In this document: positions 1 through 54,146 of the stretch, piece by piece
Position numbering within the stretch: the stretch's first letter is position 1
Layout of the letters: the number at the start of each line of letters is the position of its first letter
From: Leptobrachium leishanense
Taxonomy: Eukaryota; Chordata; Amphibia; Anura; Megophryidae
Length of the DNA stretch: 64,000 nucleotides
Direction: 5' to 3'
Assembly (NCBI GenBank): GCA_009667805.1
Contig: CM019069.1
Span: 56,114,422 to 56,178,421, forward strand
Notes under the pieces: model-generated
The model's database searches: none
The model's input: the letters and a program-made list of their open reading frames with translations, nothing else
Told to the model about the DNA's origin: nothing
Translations under genes and position numbers: made by a program

Positions 1-420
1 TATCAAAGAGTTATACCACAGTTCAGCAAATTAGAATCTGTCTTGGCACAGCCTGTTATCAGGGAGTTATACCACAGTTCAGCAAATTTGAATCTGTCTT
101 GGCACAATACCACAGAAGGGTTACAGTGTGAAGGCACTTGCTGCCACCAAAGGTAAAATATTTGGGTGCACTGCCACTGACGCCTATACCAGATTCATAT
201 CATTTTAATATTTGATCGCAGGTTCCAACCCTGCACTCTTCCACAATACCACAGAGGGGTTACGGTGTGAATGCACTTGCTGCCACCAAAGGCAAAATAT
301 TTGGGTGCACTGACGCCTGTACCAGATTCATATCATTTTAATATCGGACCGCAGGGTCCAACCCTGCACTCTTCCACAATACCACAGAGGGGTTACAGTG
401 TGACGGCACTGTTGCCGACA
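1..420. repeat. Tandem repeat, ~40 bp and ~130 bp units
   Basis: A block beginning GTTATACCACAGTTCAGCAA occurs twice at 1-110. A longer unit holding TACCACAGAGGGGTTAC, GGCACTTGCTGCCACCAAAG and CAGATTCATATCATTTTAAT then recurs about every 130 bp to 420. The array starts at or before the window edge. Function unknown. Confidence 0.8.
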
Positions 421-564
421 CTTAAGGCACAATTTTAAAGCACCTATTGTTACTTTCATCCAAAGCCTGCATAAGTTTCACCATAATTTAGCCAAAAAAA
501 ATCACTAAACTTGTTCTGCGTATCCTAAAACGTCTCCTCTTTTCATACAGGCTGCCGCCCTAAG

Positions 565-990
565 CAGTTGTTTATGAATAAAGGAAAACCATTTACCGTC
601 ATTTGAAATGTCATTTTTTTGTGTTTAAATGTTTCTATACATCCTACAAATCCGCCACTTCACGGGCAGGTTATGGGGACCTCCTAGGCACGATATTTGA
701 AGGAATTTTTAGTTTTTATTCTTAACCTTTATTTCATGGAAAACTCACTGTTCCTTTAAAAAACTTTTTGTCCTTGTTTCCTGTCCCCCAGGGCACTACC
801 CGGACCTCCATACACCTTTTATGGCAAATATCTAGCAAATATGCACTCTTGGAGGGCACTCTAAAAATCGAACGTTCGGGTCACATTGACTTACATGGAG
901 TTTGGATCGTGTTCGAACTCGAACTTTTGAAATTGTTCGCGTTCGAAGTCGAACCGAACACGGGGGCGTTCAGCTCATCCCTACTGTTGA
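565..990 (-). repeat. Dispersed repeat ending AGGGATGAGC, copy 1
   Basis: The reverse complement of this segment matches 29812-30227 nearly throughout: the GTGCCCTCCAAGAG block, GCCATAAAAGGTGTATGG, GGACAGGAAACAAGGACAAA and CATAACCTGCCCGTGAAGTG. One terminus carries repeated GTTCGAAC-like motifs and the GAGCTCATCCCTA end. No coding capacity was seen. Confidence 0.8.
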
Positions 991-1525
991 TCCAAAAGAA
1001 GGTAAAAAAACACAGGCTGAAGCGCTCGCTGAATATGCAACATACCACGAAAAAATTCCTTCTTGACCCCAGAATGACGGTCAGGATTCTCCTTGGATCA
1101 AGCAGCTTTTACCCACATATTAAATATTATAACCCTTAATATTCTGGTTTTTCGGGAAGTCCTCCAGTCGTTTTTTAAAAGTCCGTACAGACTCTGACCC
1201 AACCACCTCAACAGGCAGAGAATTCCACAGCTTTATTGTTCTCACTGTAAAAGTAAAAAAAAAACAATATCTGATATCATTATCCCTTCTCCAAAACTTT
1301 CAATTCGCACAGGTTTCTATATTTTGGCTTTAACCAAAAATAGAGCCATTCATTAATCCACAGGATAGAAATCGAATAAGATTTTAAAGGCTTTGAACTT
1401 TGTTATTTTCATACCAAAAACCAGGAATTGTACATGGAGATGATCTTTGCAACAAATATTAAAGGTCTACTACCTTGGAGGCAGTATAGTGTCACTCTTG
1501 TAGCAGGTAGGGGTGCATAGGCTAA

Positions 1526-1950
1526 GGCTAGGGTCAGACTGAGGCAGTGCGAACGCGCGTTCTGGCGCACTTAATCACGGCCGTGCTAGCAGCAGATGCC
1601 GGGCAATGACGGCCAATATACGAAGTACGGTCGCACAAAAGTCCGGCTGCGCAACGCAAGTGGAAAATGAACGCATTTTTTCGAGAACGTTAAACCACTA
1701 GTACTGACGTACAGAGTGCGCTGCGTCCGCTAGAGGCGTGTGTGAGTGAATTGGAGACATCAGACGCTGCTAATGTCCGGCCAACATAACGTCCAGATGC
1801 AAGAAGTGTTTTATTGATGATCCGTACAAAATCACGAATGAAACTGCGCATAGTATGACCGCTATTGCGTATTCCGTGAAAAAATACGTCCATTCTTCGA
1901 ACGCACATTTTCACGGACAACGTGAAAAATGCGTTAGTCTGACCCTAGCC
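1526..1950. repeat. GTCAGAC inverted-repeat element (family A), copy 1
   Basis: Begins GGCTAGGGTCAGACT and ends with the inverse AGTCTGACCCTAGCC. It belongs to the subgroup with CCGGCCAACATAACGTCCAG inside. It has no open frame of interest; MITE-like (non-autonomous DNA transposon) by structure. Confidence 0.85.
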
Positions 1951-2458
1951 TAAATAGACCTGAAACGAGGGCAGCAGATTGAGAGGAAGAGTGTCGAATT
2001 TTTTAATACTTGCCGAGTCAGAAAAGAAATTCTCATTCCCTCATTTCTCACTCTAAACGCATGAAAATAGGTTTCTAATATATAATAAACTATTATTAAT
2101 GTCATGTTTGGAGTGCATAGGGCGGCACCAAGGTCAAATGCGACCCTGTCAGGAACTGAAGGTAAAATGCATACGTCATTAGCGGAGAAAGCGAGCTGTG
2201 TTCATAGTGAGTCAGAGAGTACACAGCAAACTATCCATTAACTTTATTATCTGCAGGTAGATATGAATGTTAAAGGTGTGCATGCATAGGATTTGTCTCA
2301 TTAGACCTACAGTTTCCGGCTTGAAAAATGTAACAGATGTGAAGTAGTTATATTACAAGGACATTCTCAAAAGGGTCTATTCACAAAGCACAATCTCACG
2401 CGATTTCCACGCTTTGTTTCCCTCCGCATTGCAATGATTCCATTTCTCTGAAAATAGA

Positions 2459-2639
2459 CAGGGTTATTCAAAGAAAGGTGAAACTCCGGAGAACTTTTGG
2501 AGAAGTGAAAATTCTAGTTCAAAAGAGCCAAACCAGAAAAATTCTCCCATTTATCTCACTTTCCAATTCAGCTATTTTGACCTAGAATCTTCCTTCTCCG
2601 AAAGTTCTCCAGAGTTTCACCTTTCTCTGAATAACCCTG
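2459..2639. repeat. ~180 bp stem-loop element (family B), copy 1
   Basis: CAGGGTTATTCAAAGAAAGG at the left pairs with CCTTTCTCTGAATAACCCTG at the right. The near-complete palindrome includes CAGAAAAATTCTCCCATTTA and the inverted TTTGACCTAGAAT. Confidence 0.85.
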
Positions 2640-2849
2640 ATAGTGAAGCCACCATTTAGTGAATGGTCAGCGTATTTTGCTGAAATTGGAGTCACCGAAG
2701 AAGCTATAGGACGTATGCGAAGATTGCCGAATTGCACCGATAACTGCCGAATTGGCATCAGCGAATTCCACCGAACTGAAAACCAGAAAAAAACAAGTCT
2801 ATTTATTTATTTATAAAAGACTAGTTGTAAAGCCTGCCCAGAGGGCAGT

Positions 2850-3290
2850 CTATTGTGGATATACTGCCCCAGCTCATGGATATACTGCCCCAGCTCATGG
2901 ATATACTGCCCCAGCTCGTGGATACTGCCCCAGCTCGTGGATACTGCCCCAGCTCGTGGATATACTGCCCCAGCTCGTGGATACTGCCCCAGCTCGTGGA
3001 TACTGCCCCAGCTCGTGGATACTGCCCCAGCACGTGGATATTGCCCCAGCACGTGGATATTGCCCCAGCACGTGGATACTGCCCCAGCACATGGATATTT
3101 GCCCCCAGCTCATGGATTTGCCCCAGCTCATGGATTTGCCCCAGGTCATGGATTTGCTCAGCTCATGGATTTGCCCCCAGCTCATGGATTTGCCCCAGGT
3201 CATGGATTTGCCCCAGGTCATGGATTTGCCCAGCTCATGGATTTGCCCCCAGGTCATGGATATGGTCCCCCAGCTCGTGGATATGGCCCC
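2850..3290. repeat. Minisatellite, 18-21 bp units, about 22 copies
   Basis: Units of the form GATACTGCCCCAGCTCGTG grade into GATTTGCCCCAGCTCATG. The left half is dominated by CTCGTG/CACGTG variants and the right half by CTCATG/GTCATG variants, so the array shows higher-order drift. Long open frames appear in several frames and both strands because most units are multiples of three and lack stops; they are not genes. Confidence 0.95.
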
Positions 3291-3298
3291 CCCAGCTG

Positions 3299-3572
3299 GG
3301 GAGCTCTGTGATACAAACATACACAATACACCTTTCTGTGTGTTTTATTGCTGTAGAGCTCTGTGATACGCACATACACAATACACCTTTCTGTGTGTTT
3401 TATTGCTGTGCAGCTCTGTGATACGCTCATACACACTGCACCTTTCCGTGGGTTTTATTGCTGTGCAGCTCTTATACGCTCATACTCACAGAAATGTGCA
3501 GTGTGTTCTATTGCTGTGGAGCTCTGATACGCTCATACACACTGCACGTTTCTGTGGATTTTATTGTTCAAC
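3299..3572. repeat. ~55 bp tandem repeat, five units
   Basis: Units start with GAGCTCTGTGATACGC and end GGTTTTATTGCTGTG. The fourth unit contains a partly inverted segment. A diverged single unit lies at 35095-35192. Confidence 0.85.
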
Positions 3573-3892
3573 CAATTAGAGCGGCTGTGATCCAGTACAC
3601 ATGACATGCATTGGCTGATCTTTGTAAAAATGCTTGAATTTAAACATATAATTTTATTTATCTCAATAGATACATTTGAAATGGTATACAAAATATACAA
3701 GTAGGCACTTGGTGTCCACTTTTAATGTCAAGAGAGGAAAAGGCGGAGCTCTAAGAGGAAAAAGTGGAGCCTAAATAGGAAGGGTGGGGTTTAACCAGGA
3801 AGAGGTGTGACCTTGACAGGAAGGGGTGTGTCAAATTTAAATTAGGGGTGCACGAGTTTAGTCAGGCCTAGGGCAGCACAAATCCTAAATAC

Positions 3893-4080
3893 ACCACTGC
3901 TCTAAGGCCAGTGTCTCACGAGTGCACTTGCAAACGGAAGGAAAGTCCTTGAGAGTGGATGTTCCTTCCACTGATGCCTGCGTGGCCACCTCACTGAGCG
4001 CAGTTAGTGCGCTCAGCGCTACAAAGCAAGATCCTCCTATGGAGGGCCCAGGGACCTGAGATTTCTCAGATAGAACACAC
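3893..4080. repeat. Half-copy of element with GATCCTCC palindromic centre (family D)
   Basis: CTAAGGCCAGTGTCTCACGA start, GGAAGGAAAGTCC, and the centre region AAGCAAGATCCTCCTATGGAG correspond to one half of the elements at 13407-13667 and 61581-61914. Confidence 0.65.
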
Positions 4081-4187
4081 AACCCCATTAAACCAGTTTT
4101 CAGTGCAGCAATAAGTTAACCCTTCAGTTCAGCGATGGCTAAAATACAGTTTACGCTAGTGTGTACTGCACTGAGCCCTGGTCATAC

Positions 4188-4597
4188 GGCTGGGGTCAGA
4201 CGAGCGCAATAATCACGTCTGTGTTGCCGCACATTAGTATGTCCGTGGTAGCAGAGAATCATGACCGATGAAGCCCCACACACGAAGTACGTCCGCACGG
4301 AAGTGTGGATGCACAACGGATGCGGCAAACGGACGCAAGTTAGTAAGAACTTAAAACCGCTAGAACGTCCGCAACGTCCGCATAGCTTTGTGTGTGAGTG
4401 ATGGAACGTGGTCAGACAGACTGCATTTATACGTCCAGCATTTTTGACGGACAAAATGTTTTTTCATTTTATTTTCCCTCCTACATCCGTCAAAAATAAC
4501 ATTAGTCACAAAAACGGACTGTGTGGCCACTACTGCGTCTTCTGTCAAAAAGTCCGGGTGCACAGTCCGTATAAAACGCGCTCGTCTGACCCTAGCC
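4188..4597. repeat. GTCAGAC inverted-repeat element (family A), copy 2
   Basis: Termini GGCTGGGGTCAGACGAGCGC and CGCTCGTCTGACCCTAGCC. It belongs to the second subgroup (GTCCGTGTTGCCGCACAT and GTGTGAGTGATGGAACG inside), shared with 27403-27821 and 51939-52360. Confidence 0.85.
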
Positions 4598-5159
4598 TTA
4601 AAGGGGTTAAATAGCTTGCTGAACCTCCCCTAGCAGTGCCCTGTGCCTATCCCTGAACCTAGGAGACCCAATCTCCCTCCCCCTTCACATACTGGGACGC
4701 TGCCTGGGTCACTCTCTCAGTATAGCTGGGCTGCTGTAAATGCTAAAGCTCACTTGCAATAGCGCCAGAAATTTGCAACTCACCCCCTACTGACAGCCCT
4801 TAAGACAATGGCCCAAATGAAAAAAAAAACTCACGAGGGTGGCTATTAAAACCTAGATTTTTTTTTTTAATATTCTAAAATAAAAAAAATAATAATTCTA
4901 AAGCAATCTCTGTCTTGAAGATCACTTACTGCTTTCACAGTGTGTGACATCCTGTGATCCCCCGCCACGCTATGCCGCAGCGCCATGCTCTCGCAAATCA
5001 AGATCTTCTTTTGTTATTGTTTCTTATTTTTTTTATTTTGTTTTGTTTTTAAGTTTCCCTCCCTCCTCTGACTCCATTATTAAGCAGTCGGGCGGGGAGT
5101 GAAAGCTAGGAGGGCCTTAGACATCATCTCTCCACCTCCTTCAGGTGTTCCTCCTAAAA

Positions 5160-5699
5160 TATTCGTGACAATTAGACAGCGCCTGCGCGTTCATTTCCTT
5201 TCGTAATGGCTACGTAAAAAAGTTTCAAGTTGCTGTAGATTAACGAGTGATGAAAGAAGAAGAAAAAAAAAAAGAAGCAGCAGCACACTCTCACTCAGAG
5301 CGAAAAAAAAGGCGGGGGGTGAGCCGTACAGGAAAAGCAGGAGGTCGGGAGCTGCTGAATCAGGCTGTAAGGGAAGCTGCCTGGCTTTCAGGGACTGTCA
5401 GGGACTGTCAGGGGGTGGGAGGCTCCGCCGAGTCCTCCAGAGGAGCCTGTGACTGCGTGCCGCGCGCGGACCATGGACTGACCGCTGCGAACGTTCTAAA
5501 CGTGATACATTGTTTCTCTTTGTTTTGACTTCCGCTGCCCAGCGTTCTCAAAGCAGAAGGAAGAGGCAGCTTCGCGCGATGGCCGATGCTTCTTCTGCTC
5601 TTTAAACTCCTGCAGGTTGACTGCGGGGCTTTTTTTTTTTTTCTTCCCATCTCTTAAAAGTCCGAGAAGAGGGGAACGGAAAGGATTTAACCCTTCAGT
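5160..5699 (+). promoter_or_regulatory. Probable promoter and 5' UTR of ITPRID2 (CpG-rich)
   Basis: GC and CpG density rise sharply before exon 1, especially at 5390-5480 (CTCCGCCGAG, GTGCCGCGCGCGGACC), against an AT-rich surround. No TATA box was recognised and the transcription start cannot be placed. If transcription starts upstream, the leader carries two short upstream frames: ATG GAC TGA at 5473-5481 and an eight-codon frame at 5579-5605. An in-frame stop at 5688-5690 supports the annotated start. Confidence 0.6.
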
Positions 5700-47954
<42,255 letters not shown>

Positions 47955-49210
47955 GTAGGCTTGAAATGCATGTATAGAGAGCATTAAGTAGTGATTCAAT
48001 ATTTCTTTGGCATGATTATCCATCCCAGTTGATAATAAATCAAAGGGTCAATCCTTGTCGGGGTTAAGAAAAAGTGCCAAGGCTGTCCACTGATTGTATT
48101 GCAGCAGGAATGCCGCCTTGCGCTATATGGGTAATAGTGCATTCTATATTTTTTTGAATCTACTGAAAATGCACTATGTAAAAGTAAAAATGTTCGCTCA
48201 ACATCTGGTATTCCTCCAGACCGAAAACTCACTAACAAAAATCTGAATTTTGTGTGCATCATGTTTCTGATTATTAATCTAAATTCACCTTGCACGCATT
48301 TGCTTATTTGGTTTATTTATTCCGAATGCAATATTTTCATCCTATTAATGAAGGCACAGACTTTCTGTACATGGTGTAATTTGTTTTACGTAGGTGATTT
48401 TTAGAAGGGGAACCACACCACTATCCTGCCACGTTGCAAACCAGGTGCTTCTGGTTTTAAGTCACTGGAAAAATAAATGCCTTCTATAATGGAGTGTCGG
48501 AAAATTGCATTACTGTTATATTTTTGTAGATACAGGATGTTTTTTGGGTTTTTCCCCCTCTCAACAATCATACATTTAGTTTAGAATATTTGCATAGGTT
48601 CCTATTCTGGTTTAAGCTGTATTGAAAAGGTTGTGACACCATTGCTCGGAATATGCAACAATGTACCACTTGATTCTGGGTTATTAAGGAGTAAGGCTGG
48701 GTCACAAGGATGTGCAGGCCAGATGTTCCTTCAGCACAGACACCCCTTTTGTGGACACCCCACTGTGCATATAGCCCTACAAAGCGTGAGACTCTATTGG
48801 CTTGCGCTCTGCAGACCCGCTGATCTGTCGTAACTGTTAAACGGGGAGGTAAAATCCACGCCTGTTGTAACATGTGGTCCTCCCAGCTGATCCATCGAAA
48901 TGCTACGACGGACACTGGGGCATCACACCGGATACACAAAGTGTAGCCCTCTGCAGGTGTAGGAGGCTTGTGAAAAGGGGTTAACTGCTATGATGTAGAG
49001 TGCAACTCTTTTGTTTCTTGACTCTTAACACATAATCACAGTCGGAAAATTCCCTTCTCTCATTTAAACGTTGACTATCGCTGTGTACACTGGAGCTTGA
49101 CCTCTAATTGCCATCACTACACTACACAAACTTAAACTATGGATTCTAAAAAAAAAATTAAAATGGCAAATGGCATTTCTCCTGTGAGTCATGGAGAATA
49201 TATATATAGT

Positions 49211-49256
<46 letters not shown>

Positions 49257-49496
49257 CAGGTGGAAAATGACGAGCACAAATATATGCACAATCTTTTTAG
49301 GTTTTGTGTTATGGTTGCCATCTTGTTGAGGTGATTGAGATAATATATCTGTCAATTATATATTTTTTTTTCTTTCTCCTTTGCTTCAAAATAACACACG
49401 TCCGTGTCGAATAAACCACTATATTAAGTTCTTCTGAGACTTTTCATAACTTTTATTTTTTTTTTAAGTCTCAATGGCTACATGTGTCTAAACAAT

Positions 49497-49632
49497 ATAG
49501 TGAAGAAAATAGTAAGCGGCTCCAATAGTGGTTTTTAGAAGAATCTTTTATACAAGTCTTGTTTTATCCTCACTGTGGAATAAAAGATCCTTCTAAAAAC
49601 CACTATTGGAGTCGCTTACTATTTTCTTTGTG
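49497..49632. repeat. Hairpin with ~55 bp arms
   Basis: GAAAATAGTAAGCGGCTCCAA and TAGTGGTTTTTAGAAGAATC are followed by an inverse GATCCTTCTAAAAACCACTA and TTGGAGTCGCTTACTATTTTC around a ~25 bp spacer. Near-perfect pairing. Confidence 0.88.
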
Positions 49633-50669
49633 CCTTGGAGTTGGAAGTTATCCATACCAACTGATGGACCTTTTTTTGATTGCAGCTTTCACTGTGCTAC
49701 AAGTAAACAATATAGTGAGCACATTTTCCCAATAGATGTCCGTGGCGTAGAGTCTATTCACATCTTTCATTTCGTTTTTCCAAAATCTGGTTATTTTAAA
49801 AACCTCCCACACGCCTTCACAAATCCTAAAGTATGAATTGTGTGTTTTTTAACCTCATTCGGAGTATAGGTTGCTACGGGAAGGTAGGGAAATAAAATGC
49901 TCAGTCTTCAGAGCTAGTCCAGACAGGAGTCGAAGTATGGCAAGAAATATTTCGGCTCGAAAGAACCTAGGGCGAGGAATTATTTTAGCTAGCACTTGAG
50001 CCTAATTTATTTGGCAAAACATCTTGTATGATTACATTTTTTTCCTTGTGTCAGCAACATAAGACACATTATACTTCCGGAGTCTATAAGCTGGCATACC
50101 CCGACACATAGAAAATGTATTTTAAGGGCATAATTCCGCTGCTCCACTCTTGTGATTAAGCTGCTGGTCCCACGTCTGCAGAGTTTCTGAACGTGTAATC
50201 GAAGGAAGTTGGAGCTCTAATATTTACTTGAAACCTCAAACATTTCCAACTGTAAATAGCGCATTAAACAAAGTAACCAGAGCGCTGCCATGCGTGTATG
50301 GGCTGGGTGAGTACTTAAGCACACTATTTTTTCATTTTAAAGTCTCTAGAATTTGGTCAGAACACTTCCAGATAGTATAAAGCAAAATTGGATTTTTTTA
50401 TTTTTTTTTTAATATTTATAAAATGTGTTTTCTTTTAAAGGGACTTTATTGTTTTTTTTATTTTAAATCCATTCTGTACTTTATTGGCTTATAAAAGTGC
50501 TGTGTAACGTTTTAAGAATTCTCTGCCTGCCCTTTCGAACTCCTAGGTATGCTAAACCAGATCCCCTGCTACTTTCCTAGAAAACTGCTTATGGAAAGGC
50601 AGACTGTCTTCTAGATAATCCTGTGTTTTTGTTTTGCTGTTTTGTTTTTGTGAGAGGGTGGCTACAACT

Positions 50670-50946
50670 AAGGCCGGGAGCACACGGGACGTTTTCTTTA
50701 ACGCACATTACGTGCGTTAAAGAAAACCGGCGTCGCACTAGATGCCCGCCCACCCCCCCCCCCGTGTGATCCTCCATAGGAGGATCGCGGAGCCCTGTCA
50801 ACGCACATCCTAGCGCATAGACATTGATGCGCTAGGATTCGCGTTGACGGAGGATCACGGGAGGGGGGTGGGCAGGCGTCAAGTGTGACGCCGTTTTTCT
50901 TTAACGCATGTAATGTGCGTTAAAACGTCTCGTGTGCACCCGGCCT
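50670..50946. repeat. Palindromic element with GATCCTCC centre (family D), copy
   Basis: AAGGCCGGGAGCACACGGGA at the left and CTCGTGTGCACCCGGCCT at the right. It contains GATCCTCCATAGGAGGATC. The TTTCTTTAACGCACAT block is inverted near each end. Confidence 0.85.
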
Positions 50947-51030
50947 AAATATTAAAGTTTCCGAAACAAATAATCTAATGTTGAGACTAGTTATTTCATA
51001 ATATACAATCTTATTCCAATGTTTTACTAG

Positions 51031-51184
51031 CAGGATTATTCAGAGAGCAGTGAAAACCAGGAGAAGTGAAAAAAACAGAAAACAAATCTCCTTTTTATCT
51101 CCCTTTCTGAATTGGCTATTTTGACCTAGAATTTTCAGTTCTCCAGTCATTCTCCTGGTTTTCACCATTCTCTGAATAACCCTG
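51031..51184. repeat. ~155 bp stem-loop element (family B), copy
   Basis: CAGGATTATTCAGAGAGCAG at the left and CATTCTCTGAATAACCCTG at the right, with an internal deletion relative to the ~180 bp copies. Confidence 0.8.
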
Positions 51185-51938
51185 TAGGTTTTGCTAAATT
51201 CTGGTAGTTTATTCTATGCATCCCTGGTACATTTATCACCTACATGAGCGAGTGGATATGTCCCAAACTGGACAGTTCTTAAATAGTTTTCTTTAGGAGT
51301 CAGTCCCCCCCCCCCGTTTACTATAGAGTATGAATATAGTTCACTTGCTTATGACTTTATACGCAATGAGGTGAAGTAGAAATATTTTATCAGTGTAATG
51401 TGGGTTGTCCAAACCCACTTTCTGGAGTCTCCGCTTCACATCTTTTAATGTTTTTTTTTTTATTCACCTGGTGCTTAATCCTACTAGCATCACATTAATA
51501 TGGCCCTTTTTTTCTCAAATATGGTCTGGTTATATTGTGCTCAACGTATTTAAAACCATTATCTGAAACCTCTAGGCAGTCACAGCGGTGCTGAGCAAAT
51601 GAATCACTTTGCCATAAGCCTTTACAGGATTATCACATAGAATGTCAATGAGTCATTTATTTTCAACTGGTGTGTCAAACCATAAAAACAATTAAGCTTA
51701 ATGTGTGGGTGGATGTGACAGCCCTGTTGGTATGAATAGCTTTATCATTCTCCTGCCACCCACTTGTTCCTCCACTTTGCTCTCAAGCATTGTTTTCCTG
51801 CTGTCTCCATTCTTATCTGTACTCGGCCATTCCTCCACCCTTCCTAAAATGCGAGCCAAGTTTCAAAATGTATTGTGAATGTGCTTAAATGTTAAAATCC
51901 TAACAAGTGCGGAATTCTGCTACTGGAAAAAACGTTTA

Positions 51939-52360
51939 GGCTTGTGTCAGACGAGCGCAGTGTTCACGTCCGTGTTGCCGCACATTTTAACATCCGTGGT
52001 AGCATACAGTTATGATCAATAGAGACCCACACACGAAGTGCGGACGCACAACGGACGCGGCAAACGGACCCAAGTTAGGCAAGAACGTAAAACCGCTAGA
52101 ACGGACGTGCGGAGTGTGCAACGTCCTCATAGCTTTGTGTGTGAGTGATGGAACGTTGTCAGACGGGCTGCATTTTTGACGTCCAGCATTTTGACGGACA
52201 AAATGGTTTTTCAAATTTTATTTCCCATCTACATCAGTCAAAAAAAAAAAAACGTCAGTCGCAAAAATGGACCGTGTGGCCACTACCTAGTCAGTCAGAA
52301 AGTACGTCCGTTGTGCACAGACGCACAGTCCGCACAAAATGCGTTTGTCTGACCCTAGCC
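51939..52360. repeat. GTCAGAC inverted-repeat element (family A), copy 7
   Basis: Termini GGCTTGTGTCAGACGAGCGC and TTTGTCTGACCCTAGCC. It belongs to the same subgroup as copies 2 and 4. Confidence 0.85.
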
Positions 52361-52824
52361 TGAATTGCTTTTCAATGCGCAGCAGAGCCATGCAAGGTCT
52401 TTCCCCCCCCCCCCCATTTGCATCCAGAATTCATTACACGTGGGATTTGGTTGTATCTGTTTTTGGCCTTTTGAGTGGATTTGAGGGGTACAGGCTGGCA
52501 ATTTATTTTTTCTTTCTTTGCCCCTCAGATCTAAAACGTTTACACAGTATTGGTTAAAAATTTCTTTAAAATTATAAGGGATGGGATGCGTATTAACATT
52601 TTTCATGTAAAGTGCTCAAACAAGGCACCATACGATGTGTACGGAGTAGAGTGCTTTTAAAAAATTTACAAATATCTTCAGCCCAAAAAAATAAGTTCTG
52701 GAAGCTGCAGCACTTCTTTTCAGGTGCTGTTACTTTGCAAATGCAGAGAAATCGTTATTCCTGAATTAAAGCCCTGGAAAAATTCTTTGAACTTAAATAT
52801 TCACTTTTGGAACACTGAATAGAA

Positions 52825-52919
52825 GGGCACTTCAGCTATACATTATCAGGGCACTTCAGCTATACATTATCAGGGCACTTCAGCTATACATTATCAGGGC
52901 ACTTCAGCTATACATTATC
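52825..52919. repeat. 24 bp tandem repeat, four copies
   Basis: The unit GGGCACTTCAGCTATACATT+ATCA is repeated four times with no visible differences. Confidence 0.95.
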
Positions 52920-53480
52920 CCTGCTAAATACTTTCTTGGTTAACTAGACCCCTGAATCTAGAATAATAGTGTTGCGTATAACACTCCAGTAAACTGGCAC
53001 ACTAATGTAACGGAAGCCACTCTCTTTTAATATTCTGTATATTTTGATGGTGGGATAGAAAAAAATATATTTTTCTGAATCCCTCCCTGCACCATGTTTT
53101 CAGTGGTCCTATGATTTTTTTCCAGCGCTGTGATTAGGTTCCTGGAAGACTTGGGGCATTGAGGACATTGCTACTCCCCACCCAGTGACTTATTTTTGAG
53201 ATTACACTTTGGGCGTGTGGAATATAAGAAAAAATGGTACAGGGTACTTAGCTTTAGAAGTTGGATCCGCTTCTCATGGAGGTATTCCCACTCTCCTCCA
53301 GATAAAGGACACGGATGAATAGGTAGAGAAGCTGGAAATCCTTGTTGATTCTGGGTAGGATGAGCCCAAGTAGAAAGTGTGGAGATCGAAAATCTTCAAA
53401 AAACTTTTTCAAAAAGCTTTATATAGGTGAATAACTAAGGAAGGTAGATCAATGAATAGTAAATTTTTTAAAGTAAAAAT

Positions 53481-53516
53481 GCCCAACGCGTTTCGTCCTG
53501 AGACTTTATCAAGGGC
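53481..53516 (-). ncRNA. Hammerhead-like motif 3' of Penelope endonuclease, core altered
   Basis: On the minus strand: GCCC / UUGAUAA core / A-GUC UCAG GAC helix II / GAAA / CGCG / UU cleavage / GGGC. Helix I pairs 4 of 4. Two core bases differ from consensus: C3 is U and the G8 position is A. Since G8 is catalytic in hammerheads, this copy is probably inactive. It lies about 630 bp downstream of the GIY-YIG frame on the same strand, where a Penelope terminal repeat is expected. Confidence 0.65.
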
Positions 53517-53594
53517 GATAAAATAACATAAAAGATAAAAGCATGAAATAATATAAACCTTCCCTTCCTTCGTTTTCTTATTTAAGTAGTCCAC

Positions 53595-53960
53595 AAAGTC
53601 CTCTCATTGGTCGATTCGATTACTCGGCGTTCACCATATATGGTCAAAAAGAAGTTCTTTTCGTATGTCACTTCCGTTTTCGGATTTCTCCGAAGTGTCG
53701 TTTTCGTTTCCGATCGGAAGTCACCTGACTCCATACGCTCGAAAAATCCTATTCTTTCGTTTTTGGACATGGTGTTAAGTCCATTCATTGGTCAATTCGA
53801 TCTCCCGATATTCACCGGGAAAAAGGAAATCTTTTGATGTATCATCTCCGTTTTCGGATTCCTTCGATGCGTCATTTCCGTTTCGGATCGGAAGTTACCG
53901 GTTCTCTATAAATCCGAAAAATCGCACACTTTCATTTTCGTCCGTGATGTCATTTCTGAT
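53595..53960. repeat. ~185 bp diverged tandem duplication in Penelope 3' region
   Basis: CTCATTGGTCGATTCGAT...TTCCGTTTTCGGATTTC...GATCGGAAGTCACC at about 53600-53780 recurs as TTCATTGGTCAATTCGAT...CTCCGTTTTCGGATTCC...GATCGGAAGTTACC at 53781-53960. Rich in TTCGG/CCGAA. Confidence 0.75.
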
Positions 53961-54146
53961 CGTATTCTATCTAAACATTTTACACTTTCGATGTCAAAAC
54001 ATGATGTTCTTCTCCAGATCTTCTATGTTGCTCCATATCTTTATTTTCAAAATTCCGTAGACCATCTAGTATTTGGATTATGGGTTCTCATAATTCATTT
54101 GATTGTAGAATCTTATTTACCTAAAACAGAATCCATGTATTATAAC

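Larger units (their letters stand above)
421..5159. other. Intergenic region upstream of ITPRID2
   Basis: No host gene was recognised. It holds an AGGGATGAGC-type element (565-990), two GTCAGAC inverted-repeat elements (1526-1950, 4188-4597), a stem-loop element (2459-2639), a minisatellite (2850-3290), a ~55 bp tandem repeat (3299-3572), and a half-copy of the element with a palindromic centre (3893-4080). The rest is AT-rich unique-looking sequence. 1100-1330 resembles a degenerate dispersed repeat. Confidence 0.7.

Noticed and set aside
2752..3421. Overlapping open frames of 80-200 codons on both strands
   Set aside because: They follow from minisatellite units that are mostly multiples of three and lack stops; composition is pure repeat.
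5247..5528. 93-codon frame upstream of exon 1
   Set aside because: Low-complexity Glu/Lys/Arg composition in GC-rich 5' UTR; no similarity recognised; the real start has protein support.
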